Source: Streptomyces humidus (GTDB lineage: Bacteria; Actinomycetota; Actinomycetes; Streptomycetales; Streptomycetaceae). From it: 64,000 bases of DNA. The translations under genes were made by a program, and so were the position numbers. Below the pieces are notes generated by a model. It saw only the letters and a program-made list of their open reading frames with translations, was not told the DNA's origin and ran no database searches. Numbering within the stretch: the first letter of the stretch is position 1; every line of letters begins with the position of its first letter. The stretch lies in assembly GCF_014649655.1 (NCBI RefSeq), contig NZ_BMTL01000038.1:1-64000 (forward strand), read 5' to 3'. Below are positions 43,218 to 52,115 of this stretch, piece after piece.

Positions 43218-45566
43218 ATGGCTTCAGTTCCGTCGGCGTGGGCTCACGCGTGTGCGGCATTCCTGGAAGCCGGGTCAATGAGCCTCGTCGACGAGTTGAT
43301 GGTGCCGCTTACACGGCCTCAGTTGCTGCCCCTGACCATGGGTCTGCTCGGCGAATGGGGATCGGGTAAGAGCAGCCTGCTCAAGATTGTGGCGACACGC
43401 CTCGAAGCAGAGCGCCCTGCGGACGGCGGGCGCTATGTGGTGGTGCAGTTCAGCCCGTGGCAGTTCGAGGGTTATGACGACATCAAGATCGCGCTGATGG
43501 ACACCATCTTGCAACGGCTCCAGGCCGAGGCTGCATCCAACGCCTCGGCCGTTCAGGAGATCGGACTCCTGCGAAGGTTCATCAACCGGCTTCGTCGGCC
43601 GGCGGGTCTCGCCGGACGGGCTGCCCTCGCCGGAGTGGGGTCGGCCGCCCAGCTGACCGCGACCCACTACCAACCGGACCTAGCCCCCCTCGCCCAGGCT
43701 GTCGCCCAACAGGTAGCCGCCATGGGTGCCACAGCCCTCGATCGGGCGGAGCAGCAGCCGCCCGCGGACGATGCGGGCCTGGCGATCGGAGACGACGTCT
43801 GGGCCGATGTCGCGTCCTTCAGGTCCCGCTTCGAATCGCTCGTGGAGACGCTGGAGGGTGTGACGGCGGTAATCGTCCTCGTCGACGACCTCGACCGCTG
43901 TCTGCCGGGCACGATCGTCGACACCTGCGAAGGCATCCGGGTCTTCTTGCACACGAAGAAGACCGCCTACGTCATCGCCGCTCATCCACAGGTGGTGGAG
44001 GCGGCGATCGACAGGTTCTATCCGACCGCGGACCGGCCCGGCGCAACCGGCCTGGGCGCCGAGTACCTGGAGAAGATGCTTCAGGCCAAGATCACGATCC
44101 CTGTGCTCTCCGCCCCGGAGGCGGAGACCTATATGCAGCTCCTCCTCGCTCAGCTGCACCTGGAAGGAGCAGACTTTGGGACTGTCCTAAACGACGTGGC
44201 GCAGCGCCGGGCCCACAGCGTCCTGGCCGTCTCGCTCAATCCGGGTCTGGCCGTGGACAGCCTGGGCCGGGACCGCATGCCGCCGGCGCTGTTCACCGAC
44301 ATGGGCTGGGCCGGCTCCATCGCGCCGCTTCTCGGCGCCTCTCTGCGTGGCAACCCTCGCCAGCTGAAACGCTTCATGAACCCGGTGATCATGCGCCGGG
44401 GAAGCGCGCAGCGTCGGGGAACGGACCTGGACGCAGCTGTGCTGGCCAAGCTCATGGTCCTGGAGGAGCAGTACCTGACGGATTTCCAGCGTCTGTTCGA
44501 CTGGCAGGTGCGAGGCGGGGGCGGCACGGTCGCCGAGCTGGCGGCGGCAGAGCGGCACACACTCTCTGCAGCCTCCGTCCGCCCCGCCCCTGCGCGCGGG
44601 CAGAGGCGTACTGCAGCGGCGCCGGGCCGCGGTGGCGACCGCGTTGAGGAGACCGGGCCGACCGAGGAGAGCTTGCCGCTGGATCCGGAGGTCGCTACCT
44701 GGGCTGCCCCGCCGCACATCGAGCGTTGGCTGCGGCTGGAGCCTTTGCTGGGCGGGACCGATCTGGGCCCCTACTTCACTTACGCGCGTGCGAAGCTGAC
44801 CGTCACCGCCACCGCTGCGCGGCTCCCGGCCGCGCTGCAGGGCCTTCTGGTCCAGTTGCAGTCTGAGATCGTCGCCGTTCGGCGCACCGCAGTGCGGTCG
44901 GTCGCCGACACAGTGCCGGCCAAGGATCTGCCGCTGCTGATGGAGCAGCTGCTCGCACGCGTACTGCGCGACCCCGGCAGCGACTCGTGGGACAGCGCGG
45001 TGGAGATCGCCGAGAAGGTGCCGGGTGCGGCGGTGGCCGCGGTGTGCCACACGCTGAGCAGGATCCCGTTGGACGGGATCCCCCGGGCGAAGGTGTCCTC
45101 CGCCGTGCGTCGGCTGCCCCAGGCCAGCACGGAGGTCGCGGCGGGGCTTGTAGAAAACTCCGTCGCCGCAGGTCAGCGGGTGACCAGGAGATTGCTCCGG
45201 AACGCACGCACGCCGATTCGGAAACGCTCAGCTGATCGCTGCAGGTCAGGGCGGTCCTCGGTCGCGCCGTCCAACGTTGCAGCATCAGCAGCCAGACGCC
45301 GTCGTTGCCAGCGGCCCACTTCAATGAATGGCTTCGTTTTTCTAGGCTTCATTCTTTTCCGGCCTAGAGAGGGCGTATGCGCCGATTCTGGCCGATGCAC
45401 GCCTCGTCGACGGGAAGGGGTGCCCCGTGCGTTCGTGCAGGAAGGGTGCCCACGGGACGATCGTAGGGACTTGGGCGACCGGCAGGGGCGCCCTGCGCCG
45501 CTGATCAGTGGGTTCGTACACGGCGGGCCCTGCCCTGGGACGGCGGGCGCAGCTCACGGCCGATGA
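43218..45566 (+). CDS. KAP-family P-loop NTPase
   Basis: 782 residues. Walker A LLGEWGSGKSSLLK (about residues 43-56), FSPWQFEGYDD just after it (a KAP hallmark), and Walker B VIVLVDDLDRCLP (about 218-230), then YLEKMLQAKITIPV. The KAP family (Kidins220, ARMS, PifA) includes PifA, which excludes phage T7. The middle and C-terminal part has HEAT-like Ala/Leu-rich helices. From about residue 655 (RRLLRNARTP onward) the composition becomes Arg/Ser-rich and unlike the rest, so the true 3' end is probably lost and the last 100 residues are read-through. No membrane helices are obvious. A defence role is only a possibility. Confidence 0.8.
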   Translation: MASVPSAWAHACAAFLEAGSMSLVDELMVPLTRPQLLPLTMGLLGEWGSGKSSLLKIVATRLEAERPADGGRYVVVQFSPWQFEGYDDIKIALMDTILQRLQAEAASNASAVQEIGLLRRFINRLRRPAGLAGRAALAGVGSAAQLTATHYQPDLAPLAQAVAQQVAAMGATALDRAEQQPPADDAGLAIGDDVWADVASFRSRFESLVETLEGVTAVIVLVDDLDRCLPGTIVDTCEGIRVFLHTKKTAYVIAAHPQVVEAAIDRFYPTADRPGATGLGAEYLEKMLQAKITIPVLSAPEAETYMQLLLAQLHLEGADFGTVLNDVAQRRAHSVLAVSLNPGLAVDSLGRDRMPPALFTDMGWAGSIAPLLGASLRGNPRQLKRFMNPVIMRRGSAQRRGTDLDAAVLAKLMVLEEQYLTDFQRLFDWQVRGGGGTVAELAAAERHTLSAASVRPAPARGQRRTAAAPGRGGDRVEETGPTEESLPLDPEVATWAAPPHIERWLRLEPLLGGTDLGPYFTYARAKLTVTATAARLPAALQGLLVQLQSEIVAVRRTAVRSVADTVPAKDLPLLMEQLLARVLRDPGSDSWDSAVEIAEKVPGAAVAAVCHTLSRIPLDGIPRAKVSSAVRRLPQASTEVAAGLVENSVAAGQRVTRRLLRNARTPIRKRSADRCRSGRSSVAPSNVAASAARRRRCQRPTSMNGFVFLGFILFRPREGVCADSGRCTPRRREGVPRAFVQEGCPRDDRRDLGDRQGRPAPLISGFVHGGPCPGTAGAAHGR

Positions 45567-45648
45567 ACGACCGCTCCGCCGACTCATGTACGGGCACTGT
45601 CGGGTTGCTCGGGCCGGCCCGAGTGATCGTGAGCGAGGAGGTGGCGCC
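45240..45648. other. Region of uncertain content after the KAP NTPase core
   Basis: Overlaps the doubtful C-terminus of the KAP gene. It includes a locally AT-rich stretch (about 45325-45360), unusual for this DNA, that could be a promoter or the scar of a mobile element. No other gene recognised. Confidence 0.3.
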
Positions 45649-46229
45649 GTGAGCCGCGTCCAGGCCGTGCTGTTCGCACGTGACGGCACCCTCGTGGAGG
45701 ACGTCCCGGACAACGCCGACCCCGACCGCGTCCGGCCCATCGCCGGGGCCCGTGAGGCGGTCGGTCTACTGCGGCTGCACTGCGTCAGCACCGGGTTCGT
45801 CACCGAACAGTCCGGTGTGGCGAGCGGAGTGCTCACCGACGCCGGGGTCCGCCGCGTCGACCGGCGGGTCGACGACCTGCTCGGCCCGTTCGACATGTGG
45901 GGGGTGTGTCCGCACGCTCCCGACGACGGCTGCCACTGCCGGGTGCCCGAGCCGGGGCTGATCCTCTGGCGGTCGCACGGGTGTGCACGGCCCCATGGGA
46001 GTGCGTGGTCGTCAGTGACCTCGGCGCGCACGTCGAAGCCGCCCGCCGGGCGGGCGGCCACGGCCCCCGCCGTCTCCTCCGGCCGGAGGAGACGGCGGGG
46101 GCCGGCCATGTGGCCCCGGACGTCCTGACCGCAGTGCGCGCGGTACTGAACGGCCCGCCCCAGGGCTGCGTCTCGGTCGACGAGCGCCCCATCGAGGCTG
46201 CCTACGACACCGGTCCGCGGCCTCGGTGA
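45649..46229 (+). pseudogene. HAD-IIIA phosphatase (GmhB-like), frameshifted and missing the nucleophile
   Basis: Begins VQAVLFARDGTLVEDV; relatives have FDRDGTL, so the nucleophilic Asp is Ala. It continues VRPIAGAREAVGLLR, VTEQSGVASGVL, LLGPFDMWGVCPHAPDDGCHC (zinc-binding loop), then shifts frame near 45965 to VARVCTAPWECVVVSDLGAH and VEAARRAGG, ending by 46229. Decayed relative of D-glycero-D-manno-heptose-1,7-bisphosphate phosphatase. Confidence 0.75.
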
Positions 46230-46245
46230 GAACCGTCCGCAGGTG

Positions 46246-46398
46246 TTACTGGGCGTAGAACGTGGCGTCCGCCCGGTCCGTGGCCGTGCTCGGCGTCTGC
46301 ACGTACAGCAGGTAGTTGAAGTGGCGTATGTAGCGCCCGGCCACGGCGTACGACTCGTAGGAGACGCCGGCCGAGTCCGACAGGCCCGCCCGGCTGCC
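46246..46398 (-). pseudogene. AbfB (CBM42) domain C-terminal remnant
   Basis: Reads VSYESYAVAGRYIRHFNYLL and ends DRADATFYAQ-stop on the minus strand, the signature of the arabinose-binding AbfB module (SxxSxxxPxxYIRHxxxxL ... DATF). It is the tail of a secreted glycoside hydrolase. It abuts the plus-strand FAH remnant head to head at about 46390. Confidence 0.65.
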
Positions 46399-46970
46399 TC
46401 CGCTTCGACTTCGAACTCGAGGTGGCCGCCGTCATCGGCAAGGCCGGCCGGGACCTGACCCCCGAGCAGGCTCGCGAGCACATCATCGGCTACACGGTGC
46501 TCAACGACTGGTCCGCCCGCGACCTCCAGGGCCGCGAGATGAGGGTCAAACTCGGCCCCGCCAAGGGCAAGGACACCGCCACCACCCTCGGCCCCTGGCT
46601 GGTCACCACCGACGAACTGGAACCCCACCGCAGCGCGGAGGGCTTCCTCGACCTGGCCCTCACCGTCCAGGTCAACGGCGAGACGATCGGACGGGACAGG
46701 CTGGCCGACATGGCCTGGACGTTCGAGGAGATGGCGGCGTACGCCTCCCGCGGCACCTGGATCCGCCCCGGCGACGTCCTCGGCTCCGGCACCTGCGGCA
46801 ACGGTGGCTGCCTGGCCGAACTCTGGGGCCGCAACGGCGCCCTGGAACCCCCACCGCTCGTCCCCGGCGACAACATCACCATGACGGTCGAGGGCATCGG
46901 AACCCTCAGCAACACCGTCGTCGAGGGCGTCGCTCCGGTTCCTCTGCCTCCTGCCCGCCGCAGGCAATGA
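46387..46970 (+). pseudogene. Fumarylacetoacetate hydrolase-family protein, N-terminus missing
   Basis: Open from about 46387: LRFDFELEVAAVIGKAGRDL (metal-binding Glu residues), IIGYTVLNDWSARDLQ, LGPWLVTTDELEP, and the C-terminal LGSGTCGNGGCLAELWG. About two thirds of a normal FAH-family hydrolase/isomerase remain. The GTG at 46422 could start a 183-residue product, but it would lack the N-terminal cap domain and part of the first metal site. Probably not functional. Confidence 0.75.
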
Positions 46971-47105
46971 CGCCGTACGTCCGGGAAACAGGGGCGGGGC
47001 CACGGCTCGGCCCCGTCCCCGACTCCTGCCTGCTCACCAACCGGCTTTGACGACACCCCGGTGCCGGACCGCCCGTCCGGCATCGGGAGAAAGGCACGAA
47101 ACAAC

Positions 47106-47441
47106 GTGGACAAGGTCATGGCCTCGGCCGCCGACGCGGTCGCCGACATACCGGAAGGGGCGTCTCTGGCGGTGGGCGGCTTCGGGCTGTGCGGCATCCC
47201 CACCGTCCTCATTGACGCCCTGCACGCCCAGGGCGTCGGCGGACTGCGCGTGGTCTCCAACAACTGCGGCGTTGACGGCCAGGGGCTCGGCGTCCTGCTG
47301 ACGGCAGGCCGGATCGCCCGGGTGACCGGCTCCTATGTCGGGGAGAACAAGGAGTTCGCCCGCCTCGTCACCAATGACGCACAGGGGATGGGAGACACCC
47401 GGGCGCTGGACATCCTGAACGCGCTGCACAGAATCGTTTGA
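47106..47441 (+). pseudogene. 3-oxoacid CoA-transferase subunit A, C-terminally truncated
   Basis: GTG start at 47106 with GAGAAAGG upstream. MDKVMASAADAVADIP is followed by LAVGGFGLCGIPTVLIDAL (CoA-binding GxGG), LRVVSNNCGVDGQGLGVLL and SYVGENKEFARL. It then departs from the family and stops after about 111 residues; the normal length is about 230-250. Remnant of ScoA/PcaI-type transferase, which activates 3-oxoacids with succinyl-CoA. Subunit B is absent. Confidence 0.8.
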
Positions 47442-47744
47442 GTTGCAGAACGAGTAGGCGGGGCAGGTGACGGCCTCGCCCTGGTTTCAAGACCACCTGG
47501 GGAAGTGGTCTCAGCGTGCCTTCCGCGGGGCGAAGGCATCGGGGAGAGTTCCTCAGCCCCCATCAGTCATCTACGGCAGAAGGTGGCGACCCGCGAGGTG
47601 GTGCAGCCGATCAAGTCGCCGGAATCCACAGGCCGGCGGCGGTGGCTCCGTGCAACCGGACGCTCCACTCGACCCAGCAGGGCGAGTAGGGTCGGGGACT
47701 GGCGCGGTGGCGTGTGACGCTCCGTTTCCAGTCCCCGCCGCTTC

Positions 47745-47778
47745 AATCCGTGCATGCGGTTCTCCCGCACACGGCTTT
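47745..47778 (-). ncRNA. Group II intron domain V
   Basis: 34-nt hairpin on the minus strand. It begins AAAGCCGTGTGCGG and closes through GAGA with CCGCATGCACGGATT, the length and AGC-containing stem expected of domain V. It lies just downstream of the maturase stop at 47789. Confidence 0.7.
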
Positions 47779-47788
47779 CCGACATCGT

Positions 47789-48265
47789 TCACCGGCTGGC
47801 ATGCGCCGCCGCCCAGTGCACGTTCCCGCTGAGGCGGAAGACCCCGAGCCGCATCAGCCACTCCCCGTTGTAGCGAGTGGCCCAGTTGCGGCCCTTCAGG
47901 CCGTGTTTGCGGCTGGCAAAGATCGCCAACCGCTCGTGAATGTAGCGGTCCATCGCGGAGAACTTCCGACTGGAATGCCCGTTACGGAAGTATCCGGTCC
48001 AGCCCCGCAGGACGGGGTTGAGATCGGCCACCACGGCGGCCACCGGCCGCTCGGTCCGGGATCGGGAGGTCGCCGCGCGGATCTTGTCCCGCAGCACCCC
48101 CAAGGCCCGCGCCGAGGGCCAGCGTTGCAAGTAGAACTTGCCCCGCCATTTCCACGACTCCACCTTCCGGTGATGGAAGCCAAGGAACTCGAAGCCCCGT
48201 TCGCCTCTGGTGAGGCAGACGATGCCGGACTTCTCCGGATGCAGCCGCATCCCGAGCCCGGCTCC
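47789..48265 (-). pseudogene. Group II intron reverse transcriptase/maturase, C-terminal part
   Basis: About 155 residues: LGMRLHPEKSGIVCLTRG, FEFLGFHHRKVESWKWRG and FYLQRWPSARAL (end of RT domain and thumb), then LNPVLRGWTGYFRNGHSSRKF and KHGLKGRNWATRYN (maturase X domain). The upstream sequence in frame (to 48421) is unrelated. The catalytic RT motif is absent. Confidence 0.82.
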
Positions 48266-48445
48266 GGCCGTAGGGGGTCGGTGCAGTGTCCATGCGACCG
48301 GGGGATTGCCGCCTGCTCCTGAACAGACCGTCAGGACGGCTCGCGCTGCCTTCCCCGGTGGCAGCCTGCCCATGCGCCTGCGTGACCACCTTGCCGAGGT
48401 CTTCGACGACTCGTTGTTCACCGAGGTGAAGCGGCCCTGGCCGAT

Positions 48446-48600
48446 TCACCGAACTCTGCCGAGAAGCCATGTGGCGTGGCGGACGGCAGTGATGGCGTGG
48501 CGATCGTCGGTTGCGCGGGTGGCGACGGCGATCTGCACGGGTGGTCCGTCCAGCGGGATGAACCGGACGTCCGGGTGTGGGTAGAAGCGGCTGGCGGCCT
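48446..48600 (-). pseudogene. LysR substrate-binding domain C-terminal remnant
   Basis: Reads ASRFYPHPDVRFIPLDGPPV then QIAVATRATDDRHAITAVRH, like the end of LysR effector domains (YPHPDVRFVPLxxxPP...LATR). Only about 45-50 residues; no HTH domain nearby. Confidence 0.5.
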
Positions 48601-48752
48601 CGGCGTGCAGGGCTATGCGGCCGGTTGTCGCCACGGCTCCCGGTATGGCGGCGGGGTTGCGCAGGGCGCCACGGCTGTGGGATCCGTCGGCGGCGGGTGT
48701 TTGGCTGCCGGATGCTATTCCGCTGGTCACCGCACTTTCGCCGCTCGGCGCC

Positions 48753-48870
48753 TCAGGCAGCGAACGTAGCTCGCACGACGAAATTCGACCCGGATTCGAC
48801 CTGCTCTGCCAATCGCAGCTTGCCGTACACGCTCTGACCAGGGCTCATACCGGACGGGAACGATACTCGG
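48753..48870 (-). pseudogene. Possible MaoC/hotdog dehydratase tail
   Basis: The frame VSFPSGMSPGQSVYGKLRLA then EQVESGSNFVVRATF-stop is similar in style to the C-terminal strand pair of MaoC-like hydratases (RFPxPVxxGxxVxGxxxL). It follows the racemase gene in the same direction. Very short; tentative. Confidence 0.25.
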
Positions 48871-48881
48871 ATGTTCGCCGC

Positions 48882-49985
48882 TCATGGCCCAACAGAGCCG
48901 GCGGTCCAGCGGCCGAGTACTTGGGCCGCCGAGGACTTGCTTGTGGCCGTCGGCCTCGCCGTGGGGGTGCCGCTGAACCTCGGTGCGGGTGCTGGCTGCG
49001 TGACGTCGTCGATGACGATGTACGTGTCGCGCGCACTGAGATGGGCGTGTCGCGCCGCCTCAGCCGGCGTCAGGACGGGTGCGACGCAGGCGTCGGTTCC
49101 CTCGAAGTGGGCAGCCCAGTCGGCCATGGTCCGGGACGCGAACGCGGCTTCGAAGATGGACGTCATCTCGCCGTGGCGCTCGGTCTCGTCCTGTGCGGGA
49201 ACGATGTCGGCCACACCGAGTTGCTCGACGAGCGTCCGGAAGAACTGGGGTTCGAGGGCACCGACCGCAACCCAACGGTCGTCGAGCGTCCGGTACAGGC
49301 GGTAGTACGGTACTCCGCCGTCCAGCAGGTTCCTGCCCCGCGCCGGCGAGTGCCGGCCGGACGCACGAAGTCCGGCCGTCATCAAATCCAGGTAGGAGGT
49401 GCCGTCGACGATGGCGGCATCGACCACCTGGCCCTGACCCGTCATCCGGGCACTCAGGAGAGCCGACAGCACGCCGATGACGAGGAAGGTGGATCCTCCG
49501 CCGAAGTCCCCGAGCAGGTTGATGGGGAACTGCGGCCTGTCAGCCGTCTGCCCGAGGCCGTGCAGCACACCGGTGATCGCGATGTACGTCAGGTCGTGAC
49601 CCGCGGCGTGTGCCAGGGGTCCGGTCTGCCCCCAGCCCGTCATGCGCCCGTAGACGAGCCGTGGGTTGCGCGCGCAACAGGTGTCCGGGCCCAGGCCCAG
49701 GCGCTCGGTGACCCCGGGACGCATTCCTTCCAGGAGGATGTCGGCTTCGTCGATGAGCTGCAGGGCCAGCCCGACACCGCTGCGCGACTTGAGGTCGACC
49801 TCGACGCGTTCACGGTTCCGCGTCAGCAAGTCTTCCGGGCCTCCCCCGAGGAGCTGGGGCCCTGGACGGTCGATGCGGATCACGTCGGCCCCGAGATCTG
49901 CAAGGATCGTCGCCGCGAACGGGCCGGGCCCGATGCCCGCGAGCTCGACGACCTTCACACCTTCAAGCGGTCCCGTGGCGATCAC
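48882..49985 (-). CDS. Alpha-methylacyl-CoA racemase (class III CoA-transferase family)
   Basis: 367 residues. Racemase hallmarks within the CaiB fold: NRERVEVDLKS, RMTGWGQTGPLAHAAGHDLTY with the catalytic His, and INLLGDFGGGS with the catalytic Asp (the His-Asp acid/base pair of AMACR/Mcr). It epimerises (2R)- to (2S)-methylacyl-CoA so that acyl-CoA dehydrogenase can act, a step needed for methyl-branched side chains of steroids and isoprenoids. Last gene of the seven-gene minus-strand operon; its start overlaps the SDR stop (ATGA). Confidence 0.9.
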   Translation of the reverse strand: MIATGPLEGVKVVELAGIGPGPFAATILADLGADVIRIDRPGPQLLGGGPEDLLTRNRERVEVDLKSRSGVGLALQLIDEADILLEGMRPGVTERLGLGPDTCCARNPRLVYGRMTGWGQTGPLAHAAGHDLTYIAITGVLHGLGQTADRPQFPINLLGDFGGGSTFLVIGVLSALLSARMTGQGQVVDAAIVDGTSYLDLMTAGLRASGRHSPARGRNLLDGGVPYYRLYRTLDDRWVAVGALEPQFFRTLVEQLGVADIVPAQDETERHGEMTSIFEAAFASRTMADWAAHFEGTDACVAPVLTPAEAARHAHLSARDTYIVIDDVTQPAPAPRFSGTPTARPTATSKSSAAQVLGRWTAGSVGP

Positions 49986-50743
49986 CGCGGGGCCATCCGC
50001 AGCGCGCCGTCCATGCGGATGACCTCACCGTTGATGTAGTCGTGCTCGATCAGGAATACCGCGAGCCGGGCATACTCCTCCGGCCGCGCCAGGCGCCTCG
50101 GAAACGGCACGCCGGCCGCCAGGGTCTTCTGGAACTCCTCCGTCACCCCGGCCAGCATCGGTGTCTCCACGATGCCCGGCGCGATCGTGTTCACCCGGAT
50201 TCCGTACTGCGCCAAATCACGCGCGGCCGGCAGGTTCAGGCCCACGATGCCACCCTTGGACGCCGCATACGCCTCCTGCCCGATCTGGCCTTCGAACGCG
50301 GCCACCGACGCGGTGTTGATGACGATGCCCCGTGCGCCGTCCCCGAGCGGGCCCGTCTTGGCGATCTGCTCCGCCGCCAGGGCGAGCACGTTGTACGAGC
50401 CGACCAGGTTGATCGAGACGGTCCTGGCGAACAGCGCCGGGTCGGTCGCGCTGCCGTCCTTGTTCAGAACCCTTCCCGCCGTGCCGATACCCGCGCAGTT
50501 CACGACGGTGCGGAGCGGACGTCCGGCGGCCACGGCGGTGGCGACGGCGAGGCGCACGCCTTCGACGTCGGTCACGTCGACGGCGACATACGTGACGCCG
50601 TCGACGGCACGTGCCTTCTCCATCGACGGCTGCAGGTCGAACGCGAAGACGGCGGCGCCTTGGCCGGCCAGGGCCTGGGCGGTGGCCGCACCGAGCCCGG
50701 AGGCTCCGCCGGTCACGATGGCAGCGGTGTTCTGGAGATCCAT
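49982..50743 (-). CDS. SDR 3-hydroxyacyl-CoA dehydrogenase (HSD17B10-like)
   Basis: 253 residues from the ATG at 50743 (GAAGGA upstream). TGGASGLGAATA, VNCAGIGTAGRVL, Ser in NTASVAAFEG, YAASKGG, and IAPGIVETPM. The insertion TDPALFARTVSINLVGSYNV and the FEGQIGQ segment are typical of type II 3-hydroxyacyl-CoA dehydrogenases, which oxidise 3-hydroxyacyl-CoA (including 2-methyl-branched) with NAD+. Pairs naturally with the racemase and acyl-CoA dehydrogenase on either side. Confidence 0.88.
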   Translation of the reverse strand: MDLQNTAAIVTGGASGLGAATAQALAGQGAAVFAFDLQPSMEKARAVDGVTYVAVDVTDVEGVRLAVATAVAAGRPLRTVVNCAGIGTAGRVLNKDGSATDPALFARTVSINLVGSYNVLALAAEQIAKTGPLGDGARGIVINTASVAAFEGQIGQEAYAASKGGIVGLNLPAARDLAQYGIRVNTIAPGIVETPMLAGVTEEFQKTLAAGVPFPRRLARPEEYARLAVFLIEHDYINGEVIRMDGALRMAPR

Positions 50744-50947
50744 GTCTTCCTTCGTCGTGATCGATGTCGTCCGCACCGCGGATGCGGTCCTGCGTCGCAG
50801 GCGTGGCCGGCCGGGAGCCTTCATGAGGGCGTCGCTCATGGCCACGGGCGACCGGAAGACGCCCGGTTGCCGAACAGGGACAGGGGTGCGGTCAGATGGG
50901 GCGATCGTGTCCGGTGCCCTCGGGCTGCCGGCTCGGGAGAGGTCCGC

Positions 50948-52105
50948 TCATGCCCTGCGGGTCCGCGCGGCGATGTCGCGGCCGATGATCTCTTTCATGA
51001 TCTCGGTCGTGCCGCCGTAGATCGTCTGGATGCGCGCGTCACGGAAGGCCCGGGCGATCGGGTATTCGAGCATGTAGCCGTAGCCGCCGAAGAGTTGGAG
51101 CGAGCGGTTGATGACCCTCTGCTGGAGTTCCGTGGCCCACCATTTGGCCTTGGCGGCCTCGACCGCGGAGAGGGTGCCCGCGTTCAGTTTCCTCGTCGCC
51201 GACTCGACGTAGGCACGGGTCACGTCGAGTTCCGTCTCGAGCTCGGCCAGCGTGAACCGGACGTGCTGGAAATCGCCGACCGGTTGACCGAAAGCCTGCC
51301 GCTCGAAGACATAGTCGCGGCCCCACCGGTAGGCCGCCTCGGCCGAGCAGAGCGCACTGACGGCGATGGAGAGCCGCTCCAGCGGCAGCCGCTCCATCAG
51401 GGCGTGGAGACCGCGACCCTGCTCGCCGAGCAACTGCTCCGGGGAGAGACGGACGCCGTCGAAGAAGAGCTCGGCGGTGTCCTGGGCGGCGAGTCCGATC
51501 TTGTCGAGCTTCCGGCCGCGCTTGAACCCGTGCTGCCCTTCCTCGACGACGAAGAGGCTGAAACCGCGGGAGCCGGCGCCGGGGTCCGTGCGAGCGAGGA
51601 CCACGACGACATCGGCCTGGATGCCGTTGGTGATGAACGTCTTCTGACCGTTGAGAATCCAGTCGTCCCCGTCGCGTACGGCGCTCGCTCGGGTGCCCTG
51701 AAGGTCGCTGCCGGCGCCGGGCTCGGTCATGGCGATCGCGCCGATGAGCTCACCGGAGGCTAGGCCGGGCAGCCAACGCCGCTTCTGCGTCTCGTCGCCG
51801 AGTTCGGCGAGGTAGGGAACGACGATGTCGTCCTGGACCGAGAGACCCGCCGAGAACGATGTGACGCCGGCCTGGGCGCACTCCTCCGCGACGACGAACC
51901 GGAACCGGTAGTCGCGGGTGCCGCCACCGCCGTAGGTCTCGTCGACTCCGATACCGAGGACACCGGACTCACCGGCGCGCGTCCACGCGCTGCGGTCGAC
52001 CAGCCGGTTTTCCTCCCACTTCTGGTAGTACGGCTTGACGTCACGTTGGATGAACGTCCGGACCGTCGAACGGTAGGCGTCGTGGTCGGTGTCGTAGAAG
52101 CTCAC
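50948..52105 (-). CDS. Acyl-CoA dehydrogenase
   Basis: 385 residues from a GTG at 52105 (GAAGGG upstream, 10 bp after the SCP2 stop). AIAMTEPGAGSDLQGT, LNGQKTFITNGIQAD, RQAFGQPVGDFQHV and the C-terminal TIYGGTTEIMKEIIGRDIA, where this long-chain subfamily has Gly-Gly rather than the EG pair and the base comes from another helix. Oxidises acyl-CoA to enoyl-CoA in the side-chain pathway. A 200-bp gap without recognisable signals separates it from the next SDR gene. Confidence 0.92.
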   Translation of the reverse strand: MSFYDTDHDAYRSTVRTFIQRDVKPYYQKWEENRLVDRSAWTRAGESGVLGIGVDETYGGGGTRDYRFRFVVAEECAQAGVTSFSAGLSVQDDIVVPYLAELGDETQKRRWLPGLASGELIGAIAMTEPGAGSDLQGTRASAVRDGDDWILNGQKTFITNGIQADVVVVLARTDPGAGSRGFSLFVVEEGQHGFKRGRKLDKIGLAAQDTAELFFDGVRLSPEQLLGEQGRGLHALMERLPLERLSIAVSALCSAEAAYRWGRDYVFERQAFGQPVGDFQHVRFTLAELETELDVTRAYVESATRKLNAGTLSAVEAAKAKWWATELQQRVINRSLQLFGGYGYMLEYPIARAFRDARIQTIYGGTTEIMKEIIGRDIAARTRRA

Positions 52106-52115
52106 GGCTAACCCT

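Larger units (their letters stand above)
47684..48265 (-). mobile_element. Group II intron, 3' fragment
   Basis: Minus-strand remnant with the C-terminal part of the intron-encoded reverse transcriptase/maturase, a recognisable domain V and a candidate domain VI hairpin (9-bp arms GGGGACTGG at 47694-47702 and CCAGTCCCC at 47728-47736). The 5' ribozyme domains and the catalytic YADD part of the reverse transcriptase are missing, so it cannot move on its own. Confidence 0.75.

Noticed and set aside
45369..45378. AGAGGGCGTA, similar to the inverted repeat of the first IS
   Set aside because: Only 9 bases match and there is no second end or transposase nearby; likely chance.
48343..48440. Plus-strand MRLRDHLAEVFDDSLFTEV as a transposase start
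   Set aside because: Loosely like IS1182 N-termini, but too short and without a second conserved block.
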